DNA of 35,133 nt, from positions 1-35,133 of the forward strand of contig JAJZPA010000011.1 of the NCBI GenBank assembly GCA_021811425.1, given 5' to 3'. A model generated the notes under the pieces. It was not told the DNA's origin. It saw nothing but the letters and a program-made list of their open reading frames with translations, and did not search any database. The position numbers and the translations under genes are program-made. Source of the stretch: Bacillota bacterium (GTDB lineage: Bacteria; Bacillota; Desulfitobacteriia; Desulfitobacteriales; Desulfitobacteriaceae). This document shows, piece by piece, positions 1 through 9,809 of the stretch (within the stretch, counting starts at the first letter, position 1; the number at the start of each line of letters is the position of its first letter).

Positions 1-225
1 TGCCGATGAGGCAAACCAGGAAAACTGTTTGGTCAGTTGGTTTACCGCCATGACCGTCTTAACTGCATCAACTGTCGAATTACCAAAATAAACGCTTCCC
101 TGTACTCTATCAAACCCTTTTGTTTGCAGGAATTTGGCGATATCGTAATAGGCATTGTTATATGACTCATTATGATAGCTCTTTTTCAATATCTCTTGAT
201 CGAGATCAAACGCAACCGCATACAT
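1..225 (-). CDS. vapD: VapD family protein (endoribonuclease-like), 3' end cut by window edge
   Basis: Reverse strand from ATG at 225 reads MYAVAFDLDQEILKKSYHNESYNNAYYDIAKFLQTKGFDRVQGSVYFGNSTVDAVKTVMAVNQLTKQFSWFASSA, the typical VapD N-terminus (AFDLD, QGSVYFG, LTKQ.WF). It is not in the ORF track because it runs off the edge. Confidence 0.85.
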   Translation of the reverse strand, partial: MYAVAFDLDQEILKKSYHNESYNNAYYDIAKFLQTKGFDRVQGSVYFGNSTVDAVKTVMAVNQLTKQFSWFASSA

Positions 226-263
226 AACATCACCTCATCATCCTCCTAATTTTTCTATTTTCA

Positions 264-292
264 ATAGTAGAACAAACGAGTGACTTTGTCAA
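264..292 (-). promoter_or_regulatory. sigmaA-type promoter for vapD
   Basis: Minus strand TTGACA (292-287), 17-nt spacer, TACTAT (269-264), followed by a GA-rich RBS region before ATG 225. Confidence 0.65.
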
Positions 293-343
293 CCATCATC
301 ATCCTATGCGAAACTCATGCGAAACTCCTCCCAAAACCGCAAC

Positions 344-925
344 TCACGTCAAATGCAAATTCCAAATATCCCTGCGGCTGGCCGTCACCGCTGTAAGCCC
401 ATTTAAAAGAGCGGAACGCACATCGGCTTCATTGCGTAAAAGTCCCCCGCCAAGAATGCTCAGATCGGTCACCTTACGGAACTCCTCAATGGCAAATTTC
501 GGCACCGTCGCTGGGAGAATTTCGAGGGCATCCGGCGTTACTTGTCTAATGACTTTCAGCCCGGTATGAATTGCCTCCGAATCCACCAAGAACAAGCGCT
601 GTACGGTCAGCATCTGCTGCTCCTTGGCATACCGCAGCAATTGCCACTTGACAGACACCACGCCCTGAAGTCCCATACGCTTGAGAAAGCGGATTCCGGC
701 AGCGTCCTTACCGATCCCCTCCAGTAAATCAAGATGGGCAAATACATATTTCTCCGGGTGCTTGTGTGCCAGCCTCAAAGCCTGCTCCAATTCGATGATC
801 TCTCCACCCAGGATGAAAATCACGGATACCCAGGGGATATTGAGGACTTCCGCCAGGTCTTCGATATGTTTGACGGCTGGCACGATCCGGCAATCCGCTA
901 AAATCCGCTTAAATTTTTGCTGCAC
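344..925 (-). CDS. glpP: GlpP-type glycerol-3-phosphate responsive antiterminator
   Basis: 193 aa ORF with GlpP family motifs (AVKHIEDL, IFILGGEI, FAHLDLLEGIGKD, ILPATVPK, LSILGGGLL). Confidence 0.85.
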   Translation of the reverse strand: MQQKFKRILADCRIVPAVKHIEDLAEVLNIPWVSVIFILGGEIIELEQALRLAHKHPEKYVFAHLDLLEGIGKDAAGIRFLKRMGLQGVVSVKWQLLRYAKEQQMLTVQRLFLVDSEAIHTGLKVIRQVTPDALEILPATVPKFAIEEFRKVTDLSILGGGLLRNEADVRSALLNGLTAVTASRRDIWNLHLT

Positions 926-999
926 TATTCCTTCCCCCTCAGCGGCAGCAACGACCCCGCTTCCGGGTTGCCTTTCCTATTTTTGAACGGTCAGGCCTA

Positions 1000-1284
1000 T
1001 TATACCCGACTTCGTCCCTGATTTATAGAGGTTAATTCTAAAGCCTTCCGGAATCTGAATTCTGATACTTTGGAAACCAGTGCCTCTTGTCCATTTATGG
1101 CCACAACGGGAATGACAAATTGGTACTTTTCCACAAGCGCCTGGTCCTGGGAAATGTCTAATTCCTTGAGAGAGAACGGTATCTCCTCCTGTACCTTTTT
1201 CAGGATCTTTTTCGCTTTATCACAAAGACAACACCCGGGCTTACTATAGATGGTCACTTCCGGTATTATCGGTATTATCGGCAT
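1000..1284 (-). CDS. Glutaredoxin family protein (DUF836-like thioredoxin fold)
   Basis: VTIYSKPGCCLCDKAKKIL carries a CxxC active site; the ORF also has a cis-Pro-type FVIPVVAINGQ. Confidence 0.8.
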   Translation of the reverse strand: MPIIPIIPEVTIYSKPGCCLCDKAKKILKKVQEEIPFSLKELDISQDQALVEKYQFVIPVVAINGQEALVSKVSEFRFRKALELTSINQGRSRV

Positions 1285-1521
1285 TTCTTCATCCTCCGTT
1301 TCGTGCTCCTAATGAGGTATCATTGAGATGGGTAAACAACTTGATTGTACCATTTCTTGGGTTTTATCGCCACTCAATTTCCAACCTGTCGCGCATACTC
1401 TGCTCCGATGTCCTTCACCATTCCCCTGTTATAACCAATGTATCCCGTACCTTAAATAGAACCGTCTGCAGACTCCTTGGCACCGGTCTTCAAAATGATT
1501 AGCGTTTTATACAAATCGTAC

Positions 1522-1550
1522 TTTACCAACGGCAACAAAGGGTATATAAT
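1522..1550 (+). promoter_or_regulatory. Putative promoter of thiamine operon
   Basis: TTTACC (1522-1527), 17-nt spacer, perfect TATAAT (1545-1550), about 25 nt before the riboswitch. Confidence 0.5.
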
Positions 1551-1573
1551 TCATACATTGAATGCAATTTAAT

Positions 1574-1672
1574 AGTTGCTGGGGGTGCCCTTTTAGGGCT
1601 GAGAAAGAGTGGACTCTTAACCCTTTGAACCTGATCTGGTTAGAACCAGCGTAGGGAAGCCCAGGATCCGAT
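1574..1672 (+). promoter_or_regulatory. TPP riboswitch (THI element)
   Basis: Contains GGGGGTGCCC...GGGCTGAGAAAGAG...CCCTTTGAACCTGATCTGGTTAGAACCAGCGTAGGGAAGC, matching the conserved CUGAGA and ACCUGAUCUGG...UAGGGAA boxes, upstream of thiS. Confidence 0.95.
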
Positions 1673-1716
1673 TGACTCAACGAAGCTCCAGTCGCCCAAC
1701 GTTTATCGGAACACCA

Positions 1717-1748
1717 GAACAGCTTACCTTCGGGAAGCTGTTCTTTTT
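1717..1748 (+). terminator. Intrinsic terminator as riboswitch expression platform
   Basis: GAACAGCTTACC/TTC/GGGAAGCTGTTC stem followed by TTTTT, between riboswitch and thiS. Confidence 0.8.
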
Positions 1749-1801
1749 ATTTACATTCCCTGCGTTTGGCTCTAGCAAATTTGTGGAAAGGAGGAACTCC
1801 G

Positions 1802-2002
1802 TTGGAAATTTGGGTGAATGGCGAGCTGGTTGATGTTGCACTACAAACCACGGTCTTGCAGTGGTTGAATGAGCAGAAAGTTGTTTTGGAATCTGCGATT
1901 ATTGAGCTTAATGAAGCAATCTTAAGCCAGGATCGTTGGGAAAGCACTGTTTTGCAAAATGGGGATCGATTAGAACTATTTCTTTTCGTTGGCGGAGGGT
2001 AA
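1802..2002 (+). CDS. thiS: Sulfur carrier protein ThiS
   Basis: Small ubiquitin-like ORF ending in GGG, first in a thi operon. The track start (1766) lies upstream of AAAGGAGG at 1786-1793, so TTG at 1802 is the better start. Confidence 0.85.
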   Translation: MEIWVNGELVDVALQTTVLQWLNEQKVVLESAIIELNEAILSQDRWESTVLQNGDRLELFLFVGGG

Positions 2003-2054
2003 AACAGCTCAGACACTGCCGCTTAAAAATGCCTGACAAAGGAGGTACCCATCC

Positions 2055-2852
2055 ATGACAAAGGATCTGCCAACTCATCATGACCCTCTGGTTATCGGTG
2101 ATACTCCCCTGCGGAGCCGTCTCTTGGTCGGAACCGGAAAATTCTCCTCTCATGAAATTGTCCCCGAAGTGATCAAGGAATCCGGGTCGCAAATCGTTAC
2201 CATGGCCCTGCGTCGGGTCGATTGGAAAAATCCGCAGGATAACATCTTAAATTATCTGCCGGAGCATACCGTACTTTTGCCGAATACTTCCGGCGCACGA
2301 AACGCCGAAGAGGCCATACGCATTGCTCGCGTAGCCCGAGCTGCGGGGTGTGGCAACTGGGTCAAAATCGAAGTGGTCCAAGACCAGCGTTACTTAATGC
2401 CGGATAACTTCGAAACGGTCAAAGCCACCGAACAATTGGTAAAAGAAGGATTCACCGTCTTACCTTATATGAGCCCTGATTTAAGCACCGCCATGCGTCT
2501 GGCTGAGGCCGGTGCCGCAGCCATAATGCCTCTGGGAGCCCCTATCGGGAGTAACCGCGGCTTAAAAACCAAGGAACTTATCCGGATCCTAATTGCTGAA
2601 ATTTCTCTCCCGATCATCGTGGACGCCGGCATCGGGCGTCCTTCGGAAGCAACGGAAGCCATGGAAATGGGGGCAGCGGCCGTGCTCGTAAACACGGCAA
2701 TCGCAACTGCGGAAAACCCAGTGGCTATGGCCAAAGCTTTCCGTCTTGCCGTGGAAGCCGGGCGTTTAGCTTATTTGGCCAGACCGGGAGCAAGGCAGCT
2801 TCAGGCTGAGGCTTCTTCACCCCTCACAGGATTTCTTAGAGAGAACGCTTGA
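2055..2852 (+). CDS. thiG: Thiazole synthase
   Basis: [41 protein letters not shown] and [11 protein letters not shown] motifs; good RBS AAAGGAGGT. Confidence 0.97.
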   Translation: MTKDLPTHHDPLVIGDTPLRSRLLVGTGKFSSHEIVPEVIKESGSQIVTMALRRVDWKNPQDNILNYLPEHTVLLPNTSGARNAEEAIRIARVARAAGCGNWVKIEVVQDQRYLMPDNFETVKATEQLVKEGFTVLPYMSPDLSTAMRLAEAGAAAIMPLGAPIGSNRGLKTKELIRILIAEISLPIIVDAGIGRPSEATEAMEMGAAAVLVNTAIATAENPVAMAKAFRLAVEAGRLAYLARPGARQLQAEASSPLTGFLRENA

Positions 2853-2933
2853 ACCTATCCAAGCACTCAAAGATTACTACAAATTCATGAAGCTTAACTT
2901 TAATTTCTGCGAATTGGATCGTGAGGAACAACT

Positions 2934-4061
2934 ATGTTTTATGATCATTATGCCTCCTGGCAAGAGAAACTAAAAAGTCACCCACTGACCTCATTTCAGG
3001 AATCCGATGTCTTAAGGGCCCTAGCGCGCGCTAGGCTGGACCCCCCCGATCTCCTGGCTTTGCTTTCGCCCGCAGCTGAACCTTATTTAGAAGCGATGGC
3101 TCAAAAGGCCCACCGTTTAACAGTGCAAAACTTCGGCAAAACCATTTCTCTTTTTACCCCGCTCTATTTGGCTAACTTCTGTAGCAACCAGTGTGTCTAT
3201 TGCAGTTTTAACACCAAAAATACGATCGTCCGCCGCAAATTGGATCTGGATGAGGTGGAAGCAGAAGGCCAGGCCATTGCCGCCACGGGCTTACAGCATC
3301 TTTTGCTCCTCACCGGAGAGTCCCGGCTGCAGAGCAGCCCTGAGTACATTCAGGCCTGCCTGGAGCGTTTGCGGCCTCACTTTGCTTCACTGGGCATCGA
3401 GGTTTATCCCTTGGAAGAGGAAGAATACCGCCGCCTTTATGAAGCAGGACTTGATGCTTTTACCATGTTCCAGGAAGTCTACGATGAGGTGATCTATGCT
3501 GCGGTTCACCCCGCCGGGCCAAAACGCAATCACCGTTACCGTCTGGAAGCACCGGAGAGGGCCTGTCGGGCAGGAATCCCGAGCATCAATATCGGTGCCC
3601 TACTGGGGCTGGGGGAATGGAGAACAGAGGCATTCTTTACCGCACTTCACGCCGAATCCTTGCTTCAATCTTACCCCGGGATCGAACTGGCGCTTTCAGT
3701 CCCCCGTCTCAGGCCGCACGCCGGGCATTTTCAACCTTTTACTCCTCCGGTCACGGATGCGAACTTGGTACAGGTTATCTTAGCCTACCGGCTCTACCTT
3801 CCCCGCGTCGGCATCACGCTGTCCACCCGGGAAAGCCCCCGCTTGCGAGAGGCCCTGCTCCCTCTGGGCATTACCAAGATGTCAGCGGGTTCCCTAACCT
3901 CTGTCGGAGGGTATACGGGAGACGGTGACTCCGGAAGCGCCCAATTTGAGATCGCCGACGAACGACCGGTTGACGCAATCGTCGAGATGTTGCGTACCAA
4001 GGGCTATCAACCGGCTTTTGTCGATTGGGTCAATGTACGGGTGAGGGAGGCTTGGGGATGA
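2934..4061 (+). CDS. thiH: 2-iminoacetate synthase ThiH (radical SAM)
   Basis: CSNQCVYCSFN radical-SAM cysteine motif, LTGESR, and position between thiG and thiF. Confidence 0.95.
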   Translation: MFYDHYASWQEKLKSHPLTSFQESDVLRALARARLDPPDLLALLSPAAEPYLEAMAQKAHRLTVQNFGKTISLFTPLYLANFCSNQCVYCSFNTKNTIVRRKLDLDEVEAEGQAIAATGLQHLLLLTGESRLQSSPEYIQACLERLRPHFASLGIEVYPLEEEEYRRLYEAGLDAFTMFQEVYDEVIYAAVHPAGPKRNHRYRLEAPERACRAGIPSINIGALLGLGEWRTEAFFTALHAESLLQSYPGIELALSVPRLRPHAGHFQPFTPPVTDANLVQVILAYRLYLPRVGITLSTRESPRLREALLPLGITKMSAGSLTSVGGYTGDGDSGSAQFEIADERPVDAIVEMLRTKGYQPAFVDWVNVRVREAWG

Positions 4062-4678
4062 GTTCACTGCTGGAAAGCTTGCAGAAAATGCTCGGGGAAA
4101 AGAGACTCTCCCGCATAGCCCATACCAAGATCGGCATCGGCGGTCTGGGCGGGTTGGGTTCGAACGTGGCTTGCCATCTTGTCCGTTCGGGATTTACGCA
4201 TTTGGTCCTGGCCGACTTCGATAAGGTGGAAGCCGGCAATTTAAACCGTCAGTTTTACTTCGAAGACCAGATTGGCTGCCTGAAAACCGAAGCCTTGGCT
4301 CAAAACCTCCGGCGCATCCATGCCCAACTTGATTTAACGTTATGTCCCGAACGGGTTACCGCTGAGAACCTACCTAGGATATTCGGGGAATGCGTGATCT
4401 GGGTTGAAGCCTTTGACAAGCCGGAAGCAAAAAAGATGTTCGTCGAAGCGGCCTTAACGCTGGGTAAACCGGTGGTCTCCGCTTCGGGCTTGGGCGGTTG
4501 GGGTCAGGCTGATGCCCTGACCACGACGCTTCGCCATCCCGGGTGGGCCGTCATAGGGGATCTGCGCACGGCCGCCGGAGCGGAGCACCCTCCCCTCTCA
4601 CCGCGCGTGGGCGTGGCGGCAGCCAAAGAAGCTGATATCGTGTTGACCTGGGCCTTGGGTGAGGAGGTGAAACAATGA
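4058..4678 (+). CDS. thiF: ThiS adenylyltransferase ThiF family 2
   Basis: IGIGGLGGLGSNVACHLVRSGF Rossmann motif and DFDKVEAGNLNRQFY E1-like motif. ATG 4058 overlaps the thiH stop (ATGA) with an RBS upstream, preferred over track start 4025. Confidence 0.9.
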   Translation: MSSLLESLQKMLGEKRLSRIAHTKIGIGGLGGLGSNVACHLVRSGFTHLVLADFDKVEAGNLNRQFYFEDQIGCLKTEALAQNLRRIHAQLDLTLCPERVTAENLPRIFGECVIWVEAFDKPEAKKMFVEAALTLGKPVVSASGLGGWGQADALTTTLRHPGWAVIGDLRTAAGAEHPPLSPRVGVAAAKEADIVLTWALGEEVKQ

Positions 4679-5766
4679 GTCCTTCTTTTCCTTATCGCAT
4701 GATGGATGCCAATCTTAACCGGACCGCTGAAGGAATGCGTGTGATCGAAGATATTCTACGCTTCGATTTAGAGGCTAAGGAACTTTGTGAAACAGCGCGG
4801 GCCCTCCGGCACCGTCTCAGGGAATCTTTCCGGGAACTCTATCCCCGGCTGTTGGCCGAGCGTAAAGTCCAATCCGATCCCGGAGTGCAAATCAGTCAGG
4901 AGCAGCTCTTCGATGGTAAACAAACGAGGGATGATTTGATCTTGGCAAATCTCAAACGAGTTCAAGAGGGATTGCGAGTCCTGGAAGAATCGGCTCATGT
5001 CTTAGGTAAGCGCACACTGGCTAAAGAAACAGAGGGCCTACGTTTTGCAACGTATACCTTGGAATCTGCTTTGGCCCCTTACTTAGGAACGAACCCGGTG
5101 CAAGAAACCAAGCCATCCTCGGCAAAAAGAAGGCTCCCCCCCGGTCTCTACGCCTTAACTTCCGAGCCCCATTCCCTCGGCCGGAGCAATATCGAGGTAG
5201 CCAAAGAAATTCTCCAGGCCGGGGTAAAATCGCTCCAATATCGGGAGAAGAACAAAAAACAGGGGGAAATGTATCGGGAGTGTCTGGTTTTAAGACAGAT
5301 GACTCGGGATTACGGAGCCTTATTCATCGTCAATGATCATCTAGAAATCGCCTTGGCCGTGGGCGCCGACGGGGTTCACATCGGACAGGATGATTTGCCC
5401 CTTCCGGTCGCCCGTGATCTCGTCGGGCCGTGTCTCCTGATTGGCGTATCAACCCATTCCCCGGAACAGGCTCAAGCGGCTGTCGCCGGAGGCGCCGATT
5501 ATATCGGTGTCGGACCCCTGTTTGCCACCCGAACTAAAAGTGACGTCTGCGCTCCGGTGGGGCTTGAGTATTTGCGTTACGCGGTGGAAAACGTCAAGAT
5601 TCCCTTTGTCGCCATTGGCGGAATCAAGGAACACAATCTGCCGGAAGTCGTGAGTACCGGGGCAGCCACCGTCGCGTTGGTCACCGAAATTGTCGGCAGC
5701 CCCAATATTACGGAGAAAGCTATGGAGCTTCAAAGAATTATCTTAAAAAACGCCTCCGGCAGTTAG
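4675..5766 (+). CDS. thiE: Fusion of N-terminal ThiD2-like domain with thiamine-phosphate synthase ThiE
   Basis: N-terminal [24 protein letters not shown]...[12 protein letters not shown] matches the ThiD2-type helical domain; C-terminal half has ThiE motifs ([48 protein letters not shown]). Confidence 0.9.
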   Translation: MSPSFPYRMMDANLNRTAEGMRVIEDILRFDLEAKELCETARALRHRLRESFRELYPRLLAERKVQSDPGVQISQEQLFDGKQTRDDLILANLKRVQEGLRVLEESAHVLGKRTLAKETEGLRFATYTLESALAPYLGTNPVQETKPSSAKRRLPPGLYALTSEPHSLGRSNIEVAKEILQAGVKSLQYREKNKKQGEMYRECLVLRQMTRDYGALFIVNDHLEIALAVGADGVHIGQDDLPLPVARDLVGPCLLIGVSTHSPEQAQAAVAGGADYIGVGPLFATRTKSDVCAPVGLEYLRYAVENVKIPFVAIGGIKEHNLPEVVSTGAATVALVTEIVGSPNITEKAMELQRIILKNASGS

Positions 5767-5769
5767 GGG

Positions 5770-5803
5770 GAAGCGAGGGGACGGTTCTCCTGCTCCCCTT
5801 TTT
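5770..5803 (+). repeat. GC-rich dispersed repeat or hairpin between thiE and thiC
   Basis: GGGGAAGCGAGGGGACGGTTCTCCTGCTCCCCTTTTT. AGGGGA/TCCCCT arms followed by a T run; related sequences at 19275 and 32577. Confidence 0.6.
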
Positions 5804-5849
5804 AACGGAAAATATGTACTTAAAATTATTGAAAAAGCGAGGGATTCTT

Positions 5850-7127
5850 TTGACAACACAAATGAGTGCGGCCAAGCGCGGAGAAATCACCCGGGAAATG
5901 CAGAGGGTGGCCGCTAAAGAAAATTTGACGCCGGAAGAAATTCGCAGCGGAGTTGCCGCGGGCCAAATCGTCATTCCGGCCAATCACAAGCATCAGAGCC
6001 TCAACCCGGAGGGAATCGGCCTGGGTTTGAGGACCAAAATCAATGTCAACCTAGGCATCTCCAGGGATTGCATCAACATCGAGACCGAATTGGACAAGGT
6101 GCGCAAAGCCCTGGAGATGAAAGCGGAAGCCATCATGGATCTCAGCAATTACGGGAAAACGGCTGAGTTTCGCCGCAAATTGGTGGAAATGTCCCCGGCC
6201 ATGATCGGCACCGTGCCCATGTATGATGCCATTGGTTACTTGGACAAAAAGCTTGAAGCGATTACCCCGCAGGAATTTCTGGCTGTCGTTGAAAAACATG
6301 CCCAAGACGGCGTTGACTTCGTAACCATCCATGCCGGCCTCAACCGCCAGACCATTGAGCATTACAAACGCACTTCCCGGGTGACCAAAATCGTTTCCCG
6401 CGGCGGCTCCCTGCTTTTTGCCTGGATGGAACTCAACAAGGCAGAAAACCCTTTTTATGAATACTTCGATCAGGTCTTGGACATCTGTGCTGAATACGAC
6501 GTGACCTTGAGCTTAGGAGATGCTTGCCGCCCCGGCAGTTTGGCGGATGCCACCGATGCCTCGCAGCTTGAGGAACTGATCGTCTTAGGTGAACTCACCC
6601 AACGGGCCTGGGAACGAAATGTGCAGGTCATGATCGAAGGGCCGGGGCATGTTCCCCTCCATGAAATCCAGGCTAATGTCCTCTTAGAGAAGAAGCTCTG
6701 TCACGGAGCACCATTTTATGTCTTAGGTCCACTGGTTACAGATATCGCCCCCGGCTACGACCATATTACCAGTGCCATCGGCGGAGCTATCGCCGGTGCA
6801 GCCGGCGCGGACTTCTTATGCTATGTAACCCCTGCTGAACACCTGCGCTTGCCAACTTTGGATGATATGCGGGAAGGAATTATCGCCTCTAAAATCGCCG
6901 CCCATGCCGCAGATATCTCCAAAGGCATTAAAGGGGCGGCTGAATGGGATCAAGCGATGAGTACGGCCCGCCAAGCCTTGGATTGGAACAAGATGTTTGA
7001 TCTGGCGCTTGACCGGGAAAAGGCGGAACGCTATCGGCGTGAATCAACTCCGACTCACGCGGACAGCTGCACGATGTGCGGCGAGATGTGTTCCATGCGG
7101 CTGATGAACAAGATTGACAACTTATGA
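5850..7127 (+). CDS. thiC: Phosphomethylpyrimidine synthase
   Basis: [17 protein letters not shown]-terminus, C-terminal [11 protein letters not shown] cluster motif, [13 protein letters not shown] 5850 is a likely start; the track gives ATG 5814. Confidence 0.95.
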   Translation: MTTQMSAAKRGEITREMQRVAAKENLTPEEIRSGVAAGQIVIPANHKHQSLNPEGIGLGLRTKINVNLGISRDCINIETELDKVRKALEMKAEAIMDLSNYGKTAEFRRKLVEMSPAMIGTVPMYDAIGYLDKKLEAITPQEFLAVVEKHAQDGVDFVTIHAGLNRQTIEHYKRTSRVTKIVSRGGSLLFAWMELNKAENPFYEYFDQVLDICAEYDVTLSLGDACRPGSLADATDASQLEELIVLGELTQRAWERNVQVMIEGPGHVPLHEIQANVLLEKKLCHGAPFYVLGPLVTDIAPGYDHITSAIGGAIAGAAGADFLCYVTPAEHLRLPTLDDMREGIIASKIAAHAADISKGIKGAAEWDQAMSTARQALDWNKMFDLALDREKAERYRRESTPTHADSCTMCGEMCSMRLMNKIDNL

Positions 7128-7134
7128 ACGAAGT

Positions 7135-7983
7135 TTAGTATTTTCTGATTCGTGGCTTTGATCGTCCAATTAACTCCTGCCGGGCTAAATCCCAACCGAT
7201 CATGACCGCATTTTCCACGTCAACAGCCCGATAACCAAGAAGCCGAATAGCAATCCCGTTTTTTACGGTCAAGCTTGCCCCGGCTAATACCTGCGGCAGC
7301 CCGGTAAGTTTTTCATGCAACTGATCGACAAGATTTTGCTCAACCTTCTCTGAGAAAATGAATAAATTCCCCTGGTGAGTATAATCTTCAAACCCACCCA
7401 GGGAACGGGTGTCCTTTTGCTCAGGCATCAAAAGCCAGTTATCCCACAGGATTATTTCCCCTTCCCAGAAAGCCTTAGTTTTGGAACGGTAAAATTCATA
7501 CTTGAAGGTTTCTCCACGCCTGACCCGGCCTGGTGTAACGATTTCCGCTACAAAAGCCGTTGCCCCAGCTGCCAAGTGTATTTCGGTTTCGTTCACAAAC
7601 CGTGATCCGGCGAACGGTATCACCGGATCCGGAAAATATTCCAAAAGAGCCTCTTCCCCGACCTTAAACACATTAAATTGCCCGGCGGAAGAATCCTGAG
7701 AACGATAGATTTTCGTCGCGGACTGTGTGGTTAAGAAAGCCTGCGCTCCCTTCTCCAGTTCGACCGTCTGATAATAGTTGTCCCCCTGTACCATCCCGCC
7801 CGCCGGATTCATCTGATAAATAAATATTTCCCCGCTCCCCGGCTCCAGGTAAAAAGGTTTTGCAACCTTCAACGGGACTTGGTTATATACTTCTTTGATG
7901 ATCGTGCGCCCATTCTTTAAGCCTAGACGCAGCCTTAACTCTCCTCTTTTCCCGGGTAGAGGAGAAAATTTTAAGCCTGGCAT
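7135..7983 (-). CDS. ureD: Urease accessory protein UreD
   Basis: [22 protein letters not shown] and [14 protein letters not shown] motifs; located in urease cluster. Confidence 0.93.
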   Translation of the reverse strand: MPGLKFSPLPGKRGELRLRLGLKNGRTIIKEVYNQVPLKVAKPFYLEPGSGEIFIYQMNPAGGMVQGDNYYQTVELEKGAQAFLTTQSATKIYRSQDSSAGQFNVFKVGEEALLEYFPDPVIPFAGSRFVNETEIHLAAGATAFVAEIVTPGRVRRGETFKYEFYRSKTKAFWEGEIILWDNWLLMPEQKDTRSLGGFEDYTHQGNLFIFSEKVEQNLVDQLHEKLTGLPQVLAGASLTVKNGIAIRLLGYRAVDVENAVMIGWDLARQELIGRSKPRIRKY

Positions 7984-8615
7984 GCCAAATCATCCAGGAA
8001 TGCGTTTTTCTTAATCCAGTCAATGACTTCAGGCAATCCTTCCTCTGCAAACAAATTCGTGAAAACAAATGGCCTTGTTCCCCGCATTTTTCGGGAATCC
8101 CGGGCCATGATCTCCAGGCTGGCCCCGACATGCAAAGCCAAATCAATCTTATTGATAATTAAGAGATCGGATCGGGTAATCGCCGGACCGCCTTTGCGGG
8201 GAATTTTATCCCCTTCCGAGACGTCAATGACGAAAATGAACAAATCCACCAATTCCGGGCTGAACGTCGCAGCAAGATTGTCCCCTCCGCTTTCCACAAA
8301 GATGATATCCAAATCCGGGAACTTCTGAAGGAGTTTATCGATCGCCTCTAGATTCATGGAAGCATCTTCCCGGATCGCGGTATGGGGGCAGCCTCCGGTT
8401 TCCACCCCAATGATCCTTTCAGCGGACAGGACACCGTTTCTCATCAAAAACTCGGCATCTTCTTTGGTGTAAATGTCATTGGTCACTACGGCCAGATTAT
8501 AGTCTCTATGGAGATAACGGGTCAGTTTCTCAATCAACGCTGTCTTTCCCGATCCGACAGGACCGCCGATCCCGACACGGACGGGTTTGCAAGGGCTGGT
8601 CACTTTGGGCATCAT
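7971..8615 (-). CDS. ureG: Urease accessory GTPase UreG
   Basis: [15 protein letters not shown]-loop, [27 protein letters not shown]. Confidence 0.97.
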   Translation of the reverse strand: MMPKVTSPCKPVRVGIGGPVGSGKTALIEKLTRYLHRDYNLAVVTNDIYTKEDAEFLMRNGVLSAERIIGVETGGCPHTAIREDASMNLEAIDKLLQKFPDLDIIFVESGGDNLAATFSPELVDLFIFVIDVSEGDKIPRKGGPAITRSDLLIINKIDLALHVGASLEIMARDSRKMRGTRPFVFTNLFAEEGLPEVIDWIKKNAFLDDLACQA

Positions 8616-8653
8616 CCATCACTCCTATTGGAATACTTCTTTAGCTATTGTCT

Positions 8654-9367
8654 TTATGACATAAACAAGCGGGAATACAAATGTTCATGCTGCATGGATC
8701 TGATTTCCAGACCAGGCAGGAAAGCGCCCAAATCTTCCAAGGTAAGCTCTTGGCTTTTTTCTGCTGATTGCACCATCGTCGCGTGTAACGAAGTTAATAC
8801 CCACTGCCCGTCCTGCTGCCCGAGCGGTATAAGCCTGACAGCGTTATTGACCATTCCCGCTGTCGTGTTGTAGACAAAGGCCAGGCCAGCCTGTTTGCCT
8901 CCTAGGCCGCAAGCCCGGGCAATCAATCCGAAAACCACGGCATGATGGCCATAGACCTTGCCCTCGTTGATTAAGCTTTGGAATTGCGTCAATACGGCTC
9001 CCTGAAATAAAGGGATAGCTGCCTTTAGCATACGTCTCCCTGTTTTAACACTGGCTTCCCTGCTTTCCAGTGCCAGTTTTTGGGCGGCTACAACATGTTC
9101 TAATTCTATGATAGCCGCTAAATCATGGTTTTCTGTAGCCCGATAGGCCAGAGACACGGCCAGACCATCAGAAGTTATCAATTCTTCTAAATAGCCAACG
9201 AGAAACTGCCGCAACGTCTCCTTGGAGTTGATTAATCCCTCTTGAACATAGGTCTCCAACCCGTAGGATTGAGTGAACCCCCCAGTCGGAAACAAACTGT
9301 CGGATATCTGCAACATGACTAACACTGCTTGATCAGTGAGCGTGACTCGGGGCAGGGTGGAGAACAT
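8654..9367 (-). CDS. ureF: Urease accessory protein UreF
   Basis: LLQISDSLFPTGGFTQSYGLETYVQ-type N-terminus; located between ureE and ureG. Confidence 0.95.
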   Translation of the reverse strand: MFSTLPRVTLTDQAVLVMLQISDSLFPTGGFTQSYGLETYVQEGLINSKETLRQFLVGYLEELITSDGLAVSLAYRATENHDLAAIIELEHVVAAQKLALESREASVKTGRRMLKAAIPLFQGAVLTQFQSLINEGKVYGHHAVVFGLIARACGLGGKQAGLAFVYNTTAGMVNNAVRLIPLGQQDGQWVLTSLHATMVQSAEKSQELTLEDLGAFLPGLEIRSMQHEHLYSRLFMS

Positions 9368-9788
9368 GTTCCAACCTTCTCCTTTCCAGACGAACCGGTA
9401 TGTTGAGCTTGTTGAAAAAGCTAACGATGGTTTGATCCAACGGAGTCAACACTTGGTTTTCCTCCAGAAAGATCGGAGCATGACGGTTCCCTAACTGGTA
9501 ACAAATCAGGGCCATTTCTTTCATCGTTTGCGGTTCAAAGACAATAGCTTCCGTTTTCGAAAGCTCCACGACAATGATATTCGGTCCGTTTATATAGAGC
9601 ACATCCCCTTGCTGCAGGCGGTTGCAGCTCTCAATGTTGATGCCAACATCCCTACCCTGATCGGTGGTTTTACGCAAAAACCTCTTATCGAGTTCAAACC
9701 ACTCAACGGCTACTTTTTCCACCCGTTTGTCTGAATAATCCATATCGCGCAGATTACCGAGGATCTCTGCTAGAATCACTTCCACCAC
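9333..9788 (-). CDS. ureE: Urease accessory protein UreE
   Basis: UreE fold motifs (LGNRHAPIFLEENQVLTPLD) and cluster context. Confidence 0.92.
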   Translation of the reverse strand: MVEVILAEILGNLRDMDYSDKRVEKVAVEWFELDKRFLRKTTDQGRDVGINIESCNRLQQGDVLYINGPNIIVVELSKTEAIVFEPQTMKEMALICYQLGNRHAPIFLEENQVLTPLDQTIVSFFNKLNIPVRLERRRLEHVLHPAPSHAH

Positions 9789-9809
9789 TATCCTTATTCA
9801 TGTTAAATC

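Noticed and set aside
1285-1520. Intergenic region upstream of the TPP riboswitch as a possible ncRNA
   Set aside because: No clear promoter, hairpin-terminator pair or ORF could be supported by eye.
3193-3928. Several overlapping plus-strand ORFs within thiH
   Set aside because: Alternative frames of thiH with no recognisable motifs or RBS.
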